From Sphingobacteriales bacterium (lineage in GTDB: Bacteria; Bacteroidota; Bacteroidia; Chitinophagales; JADIYW01), in NCBI GenBank assembly GCA_016699615.1, contig CP064984.1:2514001-2578000 (forward strand): a stretch of DNA of 64,000 nt, read 5' to 3'. The notes below the pieces were generated by a model. It was not told the origin of the DNA. It saw only the letters and a program-made list of their open reading frames with translations, and did not search any database. Both the position numbers and the translations under genes were made by a program. Shown here piece by piece: positions 53,637 to 62,630 of the stretch. Each line of letters opens with the position of its first letter. Position 1 is the first letter of the stretch.

Positions 53637-56600
53637 ATGAGCAAAGGTACTAGAATTTTTATTGTTGCATTTACTGCACTTATTGTTTTATTATGTGTTT
53701 ATTACCTATCATTTACCTTCAAAGTAAATTCTATAGAGAAAAATGCAATGAAAATTGCAGAAGAGAAAGTAAAAATGGATGATCCTAAATTAAGATATCC
53801 AAATAATGAATTAATGCAGTTTTTATATCAAGATACGATAAGACAAGAGCGTATAAACTATAAAAACAGATATTTAGATTCAATTCAAAATGAAAAAGTA
53901 TACTTAGGTAGCACTTACAAACAAGCAAAAGAACAACAATTAAATCTTGGTTTGGATTTGCAAGGTGGAATGATTGTTGTACTTCAAGTTTCATTCAAAG
54001 AGTTATTTACTTCAATGTCTGATGATAACAGAGATCCAAACTTTGTAAAAGCATTAGAACAAGCAGAAACAAAAATGCAATCTAGTCAAGATGACTATAT
54101 TAGTTTGTTTATTAAAGAATACAAACAACTAAGTCCAAGTTCTAAATTAGCACCACTTTTTGCAACCAGACAATATGCTGATAGAATAAAACACACATCA
54201 TCAGATGGTGATGTAGAAAAAGTAATTAGAGAAGAAGCATCTTCTGCAATACAAAGAACTTATAGTATCATTACATCAAGAATTGACCAATTTGGTACTA
54301 AACAACCTACAGTAAGTTTAGATCCAAATAAAGCACGTATAACAGTGGAAATTGCAGGTGTTGATAATCCAGCTCGTGTAAGAAAATTATTACAAGCAAC
54401 AGCTAACCTAGAATTTTGGGAAACATACAAAGCAAACCAAATCGGAAACTCATTAAATAAAGCAAATGATGTTTTAAAAGTAGTTTTAGGTAATCAAAAA
54501 TCTTCTACAAAAGATACAACTAAAAATCTATTAGATAATATATTAGAATCAGGTTCAACAACAGAACAACAAAGCACTGATACAACAAAAGATATATTAG
54601 GAAATGTAGGTAAGAAAAATAATGCAAGTACAGATACTTCACAAGCTGCAAGAATTGAAGAATACAAACAAGACAATCCATTGTTTAGTATTTTATTTCC
54701 GTCTGTAGACCAAAATAATAGATACAATGAAAGTCCAATGATAGGCTATGCAAGAGCATTAGATACTGCATTGTTAAATCAATATTTAAGTTATCCAGAA
54801 GTATTAGATGCATTTCCAAAAGACATCGCATTCATGTATAGCTTAAAGCCACTTGGTGATCAAGATGATCCAAAAAATAAAGTGAAAGTATTTGGTTTAT
54901 ATGCAATCAAAAAAGGTTCAACAGATGGTGATGCACCATTAGATGGAAGTGCAGTTACTGACTCTAGAAAAGACATTGACCAATCTGGACAAGTAGTTGT
55001 AAACATGCAAATGAATGGCGAAGGCGCAAGAACTTGGAGTGATTTAACTAAAAAGAATATTGGGAATCATATTGCAATTGCTGTAGATAATCAAGTAGTT
55101 TCGGCACCAATTGTAAATACACAAATTGATGGTGGAAATTCAGTAATTCAAGGTGGATTTACACAAGAAGAAGCACAAGATTTATCAAACATGCTAAAAA
55201 TTGGTAAGTTACCAGCATCAGCAAAAATAATTGAGGAAGAATTAGTTGGACCATCATTAGGTGAACAATCTATCAGAGCAGGATTAATAGCATTAGGAGC
55301 AAGTATCTTATTAATATTTATTTTTATGATGGTTTTCTATTCATCAGGTGGTTTAATTGCCAGCTTAATGATGATATTAAACTTATTCTTAATCATAGGT
55401 TTAATGGCTGGTCTACCTTTCGGATTTACATTAACACTTCCAGGTATTGCTGGTTTAGTACTTACTTTAGGTATGGCAGTAGATGCTAACGTAATTATCT
55501 ATGAGCGAATAAAAGAAGAAATAAGATCAGGAAAATCCTTGATTGCATCGATGAAAGATGGTTTTCAACATTCACTTGCAGCAATCATAGATGGTAATAT
55601 TACAACATTAATTACAGGATTAATTTTAGGTGCAATAGGTATGGGACCAATCACTGGATTTGCTGTTACATTATGTATTGGTATTTTAACTACATTATTT
55701 ACAGCAGTATTGCTAACAAAATTATTTGTAGATTTTCAAGCTGATAGAGGTAAAACATACAACTATGTTACATCGTATACAAAAAACTTTTTACAAGGAT
55801 ATAATTTTGATTTTATAGGTAAAAGAAAATTTGCATATATTTTATCAACTACTATCATCGTTTTAGGTATTGTATCTATGGTTACTAAAGGCTTTGATTT
55901 AGGTATTGATTTTGAAGGTGGTCGTGAGTATAGAGTGCGTTTCGAACAACCAGTCAATACGACAGATATTAGAAATGAATTAGATAAAGTACTAGGAAAT
56001 GGTACAGTTGTAAAGCAATTTGGAGCAGCAAATCAAGTAAAAATTACAACAAAATATTTAATTAAAAAGAATAACAAAGAAGCAGATGAAAAAGCAGAAA
56101 AAGCTGTATATAATGGATTGTCTAAGTTTATTGGAAATACAACTTATGAGAATTTTAAAACAGCTAATGTATTGAGTTCTACAAAAGTAGATCCATCAAT
56201 ATCTGTAGATTTTAGAAATAGCTCTATTAAAGCTACAATATTGTCATTGTTAGCAATATTTGTATATATATTTATAAGATTTAGAAAGTATGGATATTCA
56301 GTAGGTGCAGTAGTTGCAACCTTACATGATGCTATCATTGTAATATGTATATTCTCGATATTCCATGGAATATTACCTTTCCCATTAGAAATTGACCAAA
56401 CATTTATTGCAGCAATTTTAACGATAATAGGTTATTCAATAAACGATACAGTAATCATCTTTGACAGATTGAGAGAGTATTTAAAAGAAAATCCTAAGGC
56501 AGATATGAAAGATACCATGAATGCAGCTATCAATAGTACATTGTCAAGAACATTTAATACTGCATTTACAGTGTTTATTGTGGTATTTATCTTATTCTTG

Positions 56601-56783
56601 TTTGGTGGTTCAGTATTGAAAGGATTTTCATTCGCAATGTTATTAGGCGTAATTATTGGTATCTACTCATCAGTATTTATTGCTTCACCAATTATGTATG
56701 ATATAGATAAAGGGAAAAGTTTAGGACATAATACAACAAGTGTTGCATCAGCAACTAATACAAAGAAAAAGAATAGCAAGTAA
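53637..56783 (+). CDS. secDF: Fused protein translocase subunit SecDF
   Basis: 1,048-residue membrane protein that uses the proton gradient to pull proteins through SecYEG. The SecD half includes LNLGLDLQGGMIVVLQVSF (D1 signature), the P1 domain, GNSVIQGGFTQEEAQDLSNM, and VLTLGMAVDANVIIYERIKE with the conserved Asp in helix 4. The SecF half begins near residue 730 (KFAYILSTTIIVLGIVSM), with GFDLGIDFEGGREYRVRFEQ and IGYSINDTVIIFDRLREYL. The single-chain SecDF form is typical of Bacteroidota. A Ser/Thr/Asp-rich insert (about 290-340) in P1 is longer than in many homologues. Monocistronic, with a hairpin after it. Confidence 0.97.
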   Translation: MSKGTRIFIVAFTALIVLLCVYYLSFTFKVNSIEKNAMKIAEEKVKMDDPKLRYPNNELMQFLYQDTIRQERINYKNRYLDSIQNEKVYLGSTYKQAKEQQLNLGLDLQGGMIVVLQVSFKELFTSMSDDNRDPNFVKALEQAETKMQSSQDDYISLFIKEYKQLSPSSKLAPLFATRQYADRIKHTSSDGDVEKVIREEASSAIQRTYSIITSRIDQFGTKQPTVSLDPNKARITVEIAGVDNPARVRKLLQATANLEFWETYKANQIGNSLNKANDVLKVVLGNQKSSTKDTTKNLLDNILESGSTTEQQSTDTTKDILGNVGKKNNASTDTSQAARIEEYKQDNPLFSILFPSVDQNNRYNESPMIGYARALDTALLNQYLSYPEVLDAFPKDIAFMYSLKPLGDQDDPKNKVKVFGLYAIKKGSTDGDAPLDGSAVTDSRKDIDQSGQVVVNMQMNGEGARTWSDLTKKNIGNHIAIAVDNQVVSAPIVNTQIDGGNSVIQGGFTQEEAQDLSNMLKIGKLPASAKIIEEELVGPSLGEQSIRAGLIALGASILLIFIFMMVFYSSGGLIASLMMILNLFLIIGLMAGLPFGFTLTLPGIAGLVLTLGMAVDANVIIYERIKEEIRSGKSLIASMKDGFQHSLAAIIDGNITTLITGLILGAIGMGPITGFAVTLCIGILTTLFTAVLLTKLFVDFQADRGKTYNYVTSYTKNFLQGYNFDFIGKRKFAYILSTTIIVLGIVSMVTKGFDLGIDFEGGREYRVRFEQPVNTTDIRNELDKVLGNGTVVKQFGAANQVKITTKYLIKKNNKEADEKAEKAVYNGLSKFIGNTTYENFKTANVLSSTKVDPSISVDFRNSSIKATILSLLAIFVYIFIRFRKYGYSVGAVVATLHDAIIVICIFSIFHGILPFPLEIDQTFIAAILTIIGYSINDTVIIFDRLREYLKENPKADMKDTMNAAINSTLSRTFNTAFTVFIVVFILFLFGGSVLKGFSFAMLLGVIIGIYSSVFIASPIMYDIDKGKSLGHNTTSVASATNTKKKNSK

Positions 56784-56801
56784 ATAACTTTTACTCAATA
56801 T

Positions 56802-56834
56802 TAATAAGGCAAATCTATTTAGATTTGCCTTATT
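56802..56834. terminator. Hairpin between secDF and the convergent gene
   Basis: Perfect stem AATAAGGCAAATCTA / TAGATTTGCCTTATT around a two-base loop, 30 bases past the secDF stop. It lacks a long T run on either side, so its strength is uncertain. Confidence 0.7.
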
Positions 56835-56854
56835 ACGTTAATGATAAAGTTGTC

Positions 56855-57739
56855 TTATTTCTTTATTTGAAATTTTATTTTACTTGGATCTATTATAAGT
56901 GAATCCATTCCAGAAACACGTAATGGTTTGTCAAATTTAGCTGTTGTATTTAAGTTAGTATTAAAGCTCGTTTCAATATTCTCATTAAGCGTTTGTACCT
57001 CAGCAGTAAATGGTTTTGTAACAGGTGCAGAAATTAATTTCTTTAAAGGAATACGCACATTTTGATTTACAGGAACTTCCAATTCTCCTTGTATTTTTAC
57101 TTTCTGTTTGATAGGCACTTGAGCGACAACAGGAATTATAGTTTTAAAAGGAATAGTATAATCTTGTGCATCCAAAATTAATGTGTCATTTACTTGTAAT
57201 GGTTGATTGATGGGTATCTTTACTTTTACAGGAATTTCGGCTTTTACAGGCAATGAAATATTGAAAAATCGTTTAAAATTAGTTCTAATTTTTGTATCTA
57301 ATGGAATCGAAAAGTCAACATCTAAAGAATCTTCAATTTTAAGTTTTTTATTAAATGGAATCACTAAGTTGTTCAATCCAATTTCGCTTTCATCTAATAT
57401 AATATCAACTGGCAGATCAAATTTTAAATCTAATACTTGATCCATAAAAATTTCAGTATTCAAAGGTACAGTTAAATTCATTTTTAATGGTACATCAATT
57501 ACTTCATTCAAATTTATACTAAGTGGTTCGCTCACATTTATTTTAGTATTCAAATTGCTTTTTAGTTGTATGCCAATGTTGTCAGTCACATTTACACTTA
57601 ATGGTACCTCATCATCAATTTTGATATTCATTGGTTTATCTACATTCATCATCACTTGAGTTTTTTTCATCAAAAGTATACCAAGTAAAATTCCAATAAT
57701 AAGTAGCAAAATAGGTGTAGTAAATTTTTTCATAAGCAT
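56855..57739 (-). CDS. Membrane-anchored protein made of short [IV]P[LFV] strand repeats, function unknown
   Basis: 294 residues: one N-terminal membrane helix (TPILLLIIGILLGILLM, about 8-24), then an almost entirely extended, hydrophilic region. Short units recur every 14-22 residues, each with a hydrophobic-Pro-hydrophobic core: EVPLSVNV, SEPLSINL, DVPLKMNLTVPLNTEI, LVIPFNKKLKI, FSIPLDTKI, ISLPVKAEIPVKVKIPI, TIPFKTIIPVVAQVPI, EVPVNQNVRIPLKKL. No Cys or Trp is present. This looks like a long beta-structured periplasmic stalk or cage with the N-terminus in the membrane. I recognise no family. It stands alone, convergent with secDF. Confidence 0.75.
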   Translation of the reverse strand: MLMKKFTTPILLLIIGILLGILLMKKTQVMMNVDKPMNIKIDDEVPLSVNVTDNIGIQLKSNLNTKINVSEPLSINLNEVIDVPLKMNLTVPLNTEIFMDQVLDLKFDLPVDIILDESEIGLNNLVIPFNKKLKIEDSLDVDFSIPLDTKIRTNFKRFFNISLPVKAEIPVKVKIPINQPLQVNDTLILDAQDYTIPFKTIIPVVAQVPIKQKVKIQGELEVPVNQNVRIPLKKLISAPVTKPFTAEVQTLNENIETSFNTNLNTTAKFDKPLRVSGMDSLIIDPSKIKFQIKK

Positions 57740-57816
57740 TAGAATTTATTATCTTAACAATATAGCAATATTCTGTTGAATATACTATCAAGCAATATTA
57801 TATAAATTTAGTATCA

Positions 57817-58641
57817 GTGACTAGAAAGATTGTATATAATTTTGAAGACGTAGACTATTATAGATTTAGCGTTTATAGAATGAGCAAAAATGTTCAAACT
57901 GTATATACTTATCTTATTGATGATGTGTTGATAGATACAGCACAAAGACATAATAGAGATAATTTATATTCAATTCTAAAGGACAAAAATATTTCAAAAA
58001 TTTTGCTCACGCATCATCACGAAGACCATTCTGGGAATCTTGGTTATCTAATAAAAAAATTACAAATTCCAGCATATGGTCATCAATATGCACATGATAT
58101 TTTAAAAAATGGATACACAATTTCGCCTTTGTCTGCCATGCTGAGTGGAAAAGTAGATAAAGCAAATATTAATGTAATTCATGATAATGAAATAATAGAA
58201 ACAGAAAATCATCAATTAAAAGCAATTTATACACCAGGGCATTCGCCAGACCATTTTTGTTATTATGAACCAAATAAAGGTTGGTTATTTAGTGGAGATT
58301 TGTATGTAGCAGATAAAATAAAATATTTTGCAAGATTCGAAAGTTTATTAACACAAATTGAATCATTAAAGAAATTAATACAATTAGATTTTGATGTTTT
58401 GTTTTGTTCGCACAATCCAAAAGTAGAACATGGCAAAGAAAGATTAACACGGAAACTAGAGTTTTTCCAAGACTTTGCACAAACAGTTACAAGCTATCAC
58501 AAACAAGGATACACACAAAAAGAAATTTTCAGTAAAATGGATTTGAAGGAAAATTATCTAAATAAATTCATCACATTTGGTGGTTTCTGTGCCGAAAATA
58601 TGATATACAGTGTGTTACGTGACCTAAGAAACAAGCAATAA
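57817..58641 (+). CDS. Metallo-beta-lactamase fold hydrolase
   Basis: 274 residues starting at GTG 57817 (MTRKIVYNFEDVDYYRF). The metal site is visible: LLTHHHEDHSGNLG (HxHxDH, about 68-73), TPGHSPDHFC (His about 141) and LFSGDLYVADK (Asp about 159), with a final His in FCSHNPKVEHG. A helical C-terminal region (LTRKLEFFQDFAQTVTSYHK) resembles the winged-helix tail of MBL proteins such as LACTB2-like enzymes, which act on RNA or thioesters. The substrate is not clear. Single gene between two strand switches. Confidence 0.88.
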   Translation: MTRKIVYNFEDVDYYRFSVYRMSKNVQTVYTYLIDDVLIDTAQRHNRDNLYSILKDKNISKILLTHHHEDHSGNLGYLIKKLQIPAYGHQYAHDILKNGYTISPLSAMLSGKVDKANINVIHDNEIIETENHQLKAIYTPGHSPDHFCYYEPNKGWLFSGDLYVADKIKYFARFESLLTQIESLKKLIQLDFDVLFCSHNPKVEHGKERLTRKLEFFQDFAQTVTSYHKQGYTQKEIFSKMDLKENYLNKFITFGGFCAENMIYSVLRDLRNKQ

Positions 58642-58797
58642 TACTATTATTGAATTATCATTTTTTCTGCTAACATATTGTAAATATGCCATTTGAATTT
58701 TATTTCTGAAAAAAAATTCTTTTATTTGTGCAGATTTTAAAGGCAATTTTATTTTATAATTGCCAATAAGATATTTTGTACAATCAAATCCTATATT

Positions 58798-61332
58798 ATG
58801 ACAAAAAACTTACTGATAGTAGAGTCACCAGCAAAAGCAAAAACTATTGAAAAAATTTTAGGCAAAGATTTCACTGTAAAGTCATGCTTTGGACATATTC
58901 GCGATTTAGCTAAAAAAGATATGGGTGTTGATATTAATAATAATTTCGCACCTAAATATATAATATCAGAAGACAAAGAAAAAGTCGTTAAAGAATTACA
59001 GAAATTAGCGAAAGATGCAGAAGTGTGGTTAGCAACGGATGAGGATCGTGAAGGTGAAGCCATTTCATGGCATTTGTGCGAAGTATTAAATCTTGATATG
59101 AACACAACCAAACGAATTGTTTTTAATGAGATTACAGCACCAGCAATAAAAAATGCAGTAGCACATCCAAGATTGATTGACCAAAATTTATTCTATGCAC
59201 AACAAGCACGTAGAGTTTTAGATAGAGTAGTAGGTTTTGAGTTGTCACCAGTATTATGGAAAAAATTAGGACGAAGAACATTATCAGCAGGAAGAGTACA
59301 ATCTGTGGCTGTTCGATTAGTAGTAGAAAGAGAAAGAGAAATTATACATTTTAATTCAGAATCATTCTATAAAGTAGTAGCCTATTTTATTTCTGATAAA
59401 AAAGTATTTAAAGCAGAATTGTCTGAGAAATTTAAAGAAGAAGCAGTTGCTAAAGATTTCTTAGAAGCATGCAAAGATGCAATATTTAAAATCAAAGACA
59501 TACAAGTAAAGCCAACACAAAAAAGTCCATCAGCACCATTTACAACATCTACATTACAACAAGAAGCATCACGAAAATTAGGATTTTCAGTTTCAAGAAC
59601 AATGCTTGTTGCACAAAAATTGTACGAAGCAGGTAAGATTACTTACATGAGAACTGACTCACCAAACTTATCTGAATTAGCATTGAATTCAATCAATTCG
59701 TACATCAATAAAGAATTTGGAAATGAGTATGCAAACAAAAGACAATACAGTAGCAAAAACTCAAATGCACAAGAAGCTCACGAAGCAATACGACCAACAT
59801 ATATAGAAAATACTAACGAAGGTAGTAATAGAGACGAAGAAAAATTATATCAACTAATTTGGAAAAGAACTATTGCATCGCAGATGAGTAATGCAAGACT
59901 AGAAAAAACAGTAGCAAAAATTGATATATCAAACAGAAAAGAAATTTTTTCAGCAGAAGGAGAAGTGCTAAAATTTGAAGGATTCTTAAAAGTATATATA
60001 GAAAGTACAGACGATGAAGAGCAAGAAGAAACAGGTATGTTGCCAGCACTTAATGTAAATCAAGTTTTAGAGTACAAAAATATAGAAGCAAGACAACGAT
60101 TTTCGCAACCACCATCAAGATATACTGAAGCAAGTTTAATTAAGAAATTAGAAGAATTAGGCATTGGTCGTCCATCAACTTATGCACCAACAATTTCTAC
60201 CATACAAAATAGAGAATATGTAAGCAAAGGCGAAGCTGAAGGCAAACCAAGAGCATACAATAAATTAGAACTCAATCAAAATAAAGAAATAGTGTTAGAA
60301 ACTTTGTCTGAAAATACAGGCTCATTAAAAGGAAAATTAATTCCAACAGATATTGGTTCTTTAGTTTGCGATTATCTAGTAAAACATTTTCCAAAAATTA
60401 TGGATTATTCTTTTACTGCAGATATGGAAAAAGATTTTGACTTAATTGCTGAAGGTAGTAAAGAATGGACAAAATCATTAACACAATTTTATACACCATT
60501 TCACAAAGATATTGAAGCATCAGAAGGTACAGATTATGTAACAGGAGAAAGAGTATTAGGTGTTGAATCAGAATCAAAAAAACAAATCGTTGCAAAACTA
60601 GGTAGATATGGCCCAATGATACAAGTTGGAAGTGTAGATGATGAAGAAAAACCAAAATACGCCAAACTAAGAAACGGACAAAGTATAGAAACGATTACAT
60701 TAGAAGAAGCATTAGAATTATTCAAATTACCACTTTCTTTAGGAAATTATAACAACGAAGAAGTTATAGTAAGTGATGGTAGATTTGGACCATATATAAA
60801 ATATAATGAACAATTTATTTCGTTGCCAAAAGGAGAAGAACCTACAGAAGTAACTTTAGAAAGAGCAATAGAATTAATACAACAAAAACAAGATGCTGAC
60901 GCACCAATTGCATACTATCAAAACTTGCCAGTGTCAAAAGGAAAAGGCAGATTTGGTCCATACATTAAATGGAATGATATGTTCATCAATATTCCAAGAG
61001 CATACAATTTTGATACACTAACGCAAAAGATTGCGATGAATTGATAGAAAAAAATTGAGAAAGAAGCCAATAGAGTAATACTCAGTTTTCCTGAAGAGAA
61101 AATAAATATAGAAAATGCACGTTGGGGGCCAATTATCAAATTCAATAAAAAAATATTAAAACTTACAGGAAAAAAATACACAAGCGAAGAAGCAGCTTTA
61201 TTGACATTAGAAGAAGTGAAAAAAATGATAGAAGCACAAGTGCCAAATGCTTTTGAGAAAAAAACAAAGAAAGCACCAGCCAAAAAAGCGCCAGCAAAGA
61301 AAGCAGCAACCAAAAGCACAAGTAAAAAATAA
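58798..61332 (+). CDS. topA: DNA topoisomerase I, frameshifts at 61025-61028 and 61048-61054
   Basis: Relaxes negative supercoils. Toprim domain: LLIVESPAKAKTIEKILGKD, WLATDEDREGEAISWHLCE. The catalytic Tyr is in GKITYMRTDSPNLSE (about residue 285). Repeated C-terminal topoisomerase modules include GRYGPMIQVGS, DGRFGPYIKYNEQF and GKGRFGPYIKWNDMF. As read, it stops at 61042-61044. One A added to four at 61025-61028 and two As added to seven at 61048-61054 give TLTQKDCDELIEKKIEKEAN, then ARWGPIIKFNKK and the Lys/Ala-rich tail KKAPAKKAPAKKAATK, for 846 codons. The essential gene and the family-typical tail argue for sequence errors. Confidence 0.93.
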
Positions 61333-61366
61333 AAAACTTTTTTGAAGATATAAATGTTATAGACAA

Positions 61367-62095
61367 ATGAAAAAACAAGCTACAGTATTTGATGAAATAG
61401 TAAATAGTAGACGTTCTGTAAGAATATATGATGCCAATGCACCTTTTGATGAAGAAGTTGTAATGAGAAGTTTAGAAAGAGCAACATTAGCACCAAACTC
61501 AAGTAATTTACAGCTTTGGGAATTTTATAGAGTAAAAACACCAAGCAAAAAGAAAGAATTAGCAAAATATTGCCTTGGACAAAGAGCAGCTACAACAGCA
61601 AATGAATTAATTGTTTTTGTAACTCGAAAAGACAAATGGAATAAACACGCAAAATTTGTTTTAGAAGAAGCAAAAAAACAATTCCCATCAAAAATTGGCA
61701 AAAAAGAACAATTGATAATTGACTATTACAGCAAAGTAATTCCAACACTATATTTTTCTGATCCATTAGATCTGGTTGGTGCATTTAAAAAAGTAGCAGC
61801 AAATGTTGGCGGAATGTTTCAGCCATTGCCAAAACAAGTTACAGCAACAGACATAAGAATTGTAGTGCATAAAAGTTGCGCACTTGCAGCACAAACATTT
61901 ATGTTGAGCATGTCTGCCGAAGGTTATGATACATGCCCAATGGAAGGTTTTGATTCTGATAAAGTAAAGAAATTCCTAAACCTACCAGCATCAGCAGAAA
62001 TTTGTATGGTAGTTTCTGTAGGCAAAGCAGCACCAGAAGGTATTTATGGAGATAGAGTACGTATTCCAAAAGAAGAAATAATAAAAGTGATATAA
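61367..62095 (+). CDS. Nitroreductase family protein
   Basis: FMN-dependent oxidoreductase of 242 residues. N-terminal EIVNSRRSVRIYDANAPFDE holds the phosphate-binding Arg residues, SLERATLAPNSSNLQLWEFY contacts FMN, and the C-terminal block reads LSMSAEGYDTCPMEGFDSDK, then ICMVVSVGKAAPEGIYGDRV. A 30-residue insertion around KIGKKEQLIIDYYSKVIPTL is larger than in minimal NfsB-type enzymes. Substrate unknown. It follows topA by 34 bases on the same strand, so it may be read through from it. Confidence 0.9.
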   Translation: MKKQATVFDEIVNSRRSVRIYDANAPFDEEVVMRSLERATLAPNSSNLQLWEFYRVKTPSKKKELAKYCLGQRAATTANELIVFVTRKDKWNKHAKFVLEEAKKQFPSKIGKKEQLIIDYYSKVIPTLYFSDPLDLVGAFKKVAANVGGMFQPLPKQVTATDIRIVVHKSCALAAQTFMLSMSAEGYDTCPMEGFDSDKVKKFLNLPASAEICMVVSVGKAAPEGIYGDRVRIPKEEIIKVI

Positions 62096-62173
62096 ATTTG
62101 TTTTTTTTATGCTTTTTATCATTTTAAATATGACTATTTTGATATAAATTCGCCACAAATAAAAAATTATATT

Positions 62174-62557
62174 ATGTCAGAATTAAAGTATCTACAAGAA
62201 CTACATGCAGAGCATAAAGCATGGTTAAACACTATCAAGTTTTATGATGATGATTTGAAAGTATTGCAAAATAGATTATCAGAAGTATCTATAAAAAATA
62301 CAGACAAAGAATTCCATGCAATGATTGAGCGTTTCCAAAATAAATTAATTATTCAAAAAGAACAAATTGATATTTTGACACATGAAATCAATCAACATGA
62401 ACAAGAAATTCTAAAAAATATAGAAGAAAATCCGATTGCCACAGACCATAGAAAAGTAAATGACCATGCAGACACAAGAGATAAAGTTCAAACATTTGAA
62501 CTAATTTTTAATAATCTTAGAAAAGATTTAATAAAATTTACATCAACTTGGATGTAA
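62174..62557 (+). CDS. Coiled-coil protein of unknown function
   Basis: 127 residues, entirely helical and highly charged, with heptad hydrophobics: YLQELHAEHKAWLNTIKFYD, HAMIERFQNKLIIQKEQIDI and LTHEINQHEQEILKNIEENP. Nine His and no Cys are visible. No signal peptide. A two-helix coiled coil with a His-rich centre (KVNDHADTRDKVQ) is the likely shape. No family assigned. It ends just before a strong shared terminator. Confidence 0.75.
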   Translation: MSELKYLQELHAEHKAWLNTIKFYDDDLKVLQNRLSEVSIKNTDKEFHAMIERFQNKLIIQKEQIDILTHEINQHEQEILKNIEENPIATDHRKVNDHADTRDKVQTFELIFNNLRKDLIKFTSTWM

Positions 62558-62577
62558 GTAATTACATTATTTTATAA

Positions 62578-62610
62578 GAAGAAGGCATTGTAGAAATACA
62601 ATGCCTTCTT
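62578..62610. terminator. Shared terminator between the coiled-coil gene and sppA
   Basis: Perfect stem AAGAAGGCATTGTA / TACAATGCCTTCTT with loop gaaa. T-rich flanks on the plus side follow. Lies 20 bases after each stop (62557 plus; 62631 minus). Confidence 0.9.
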
Positions 62611-62630
62611 TGATTTATGAGAAAAATATT

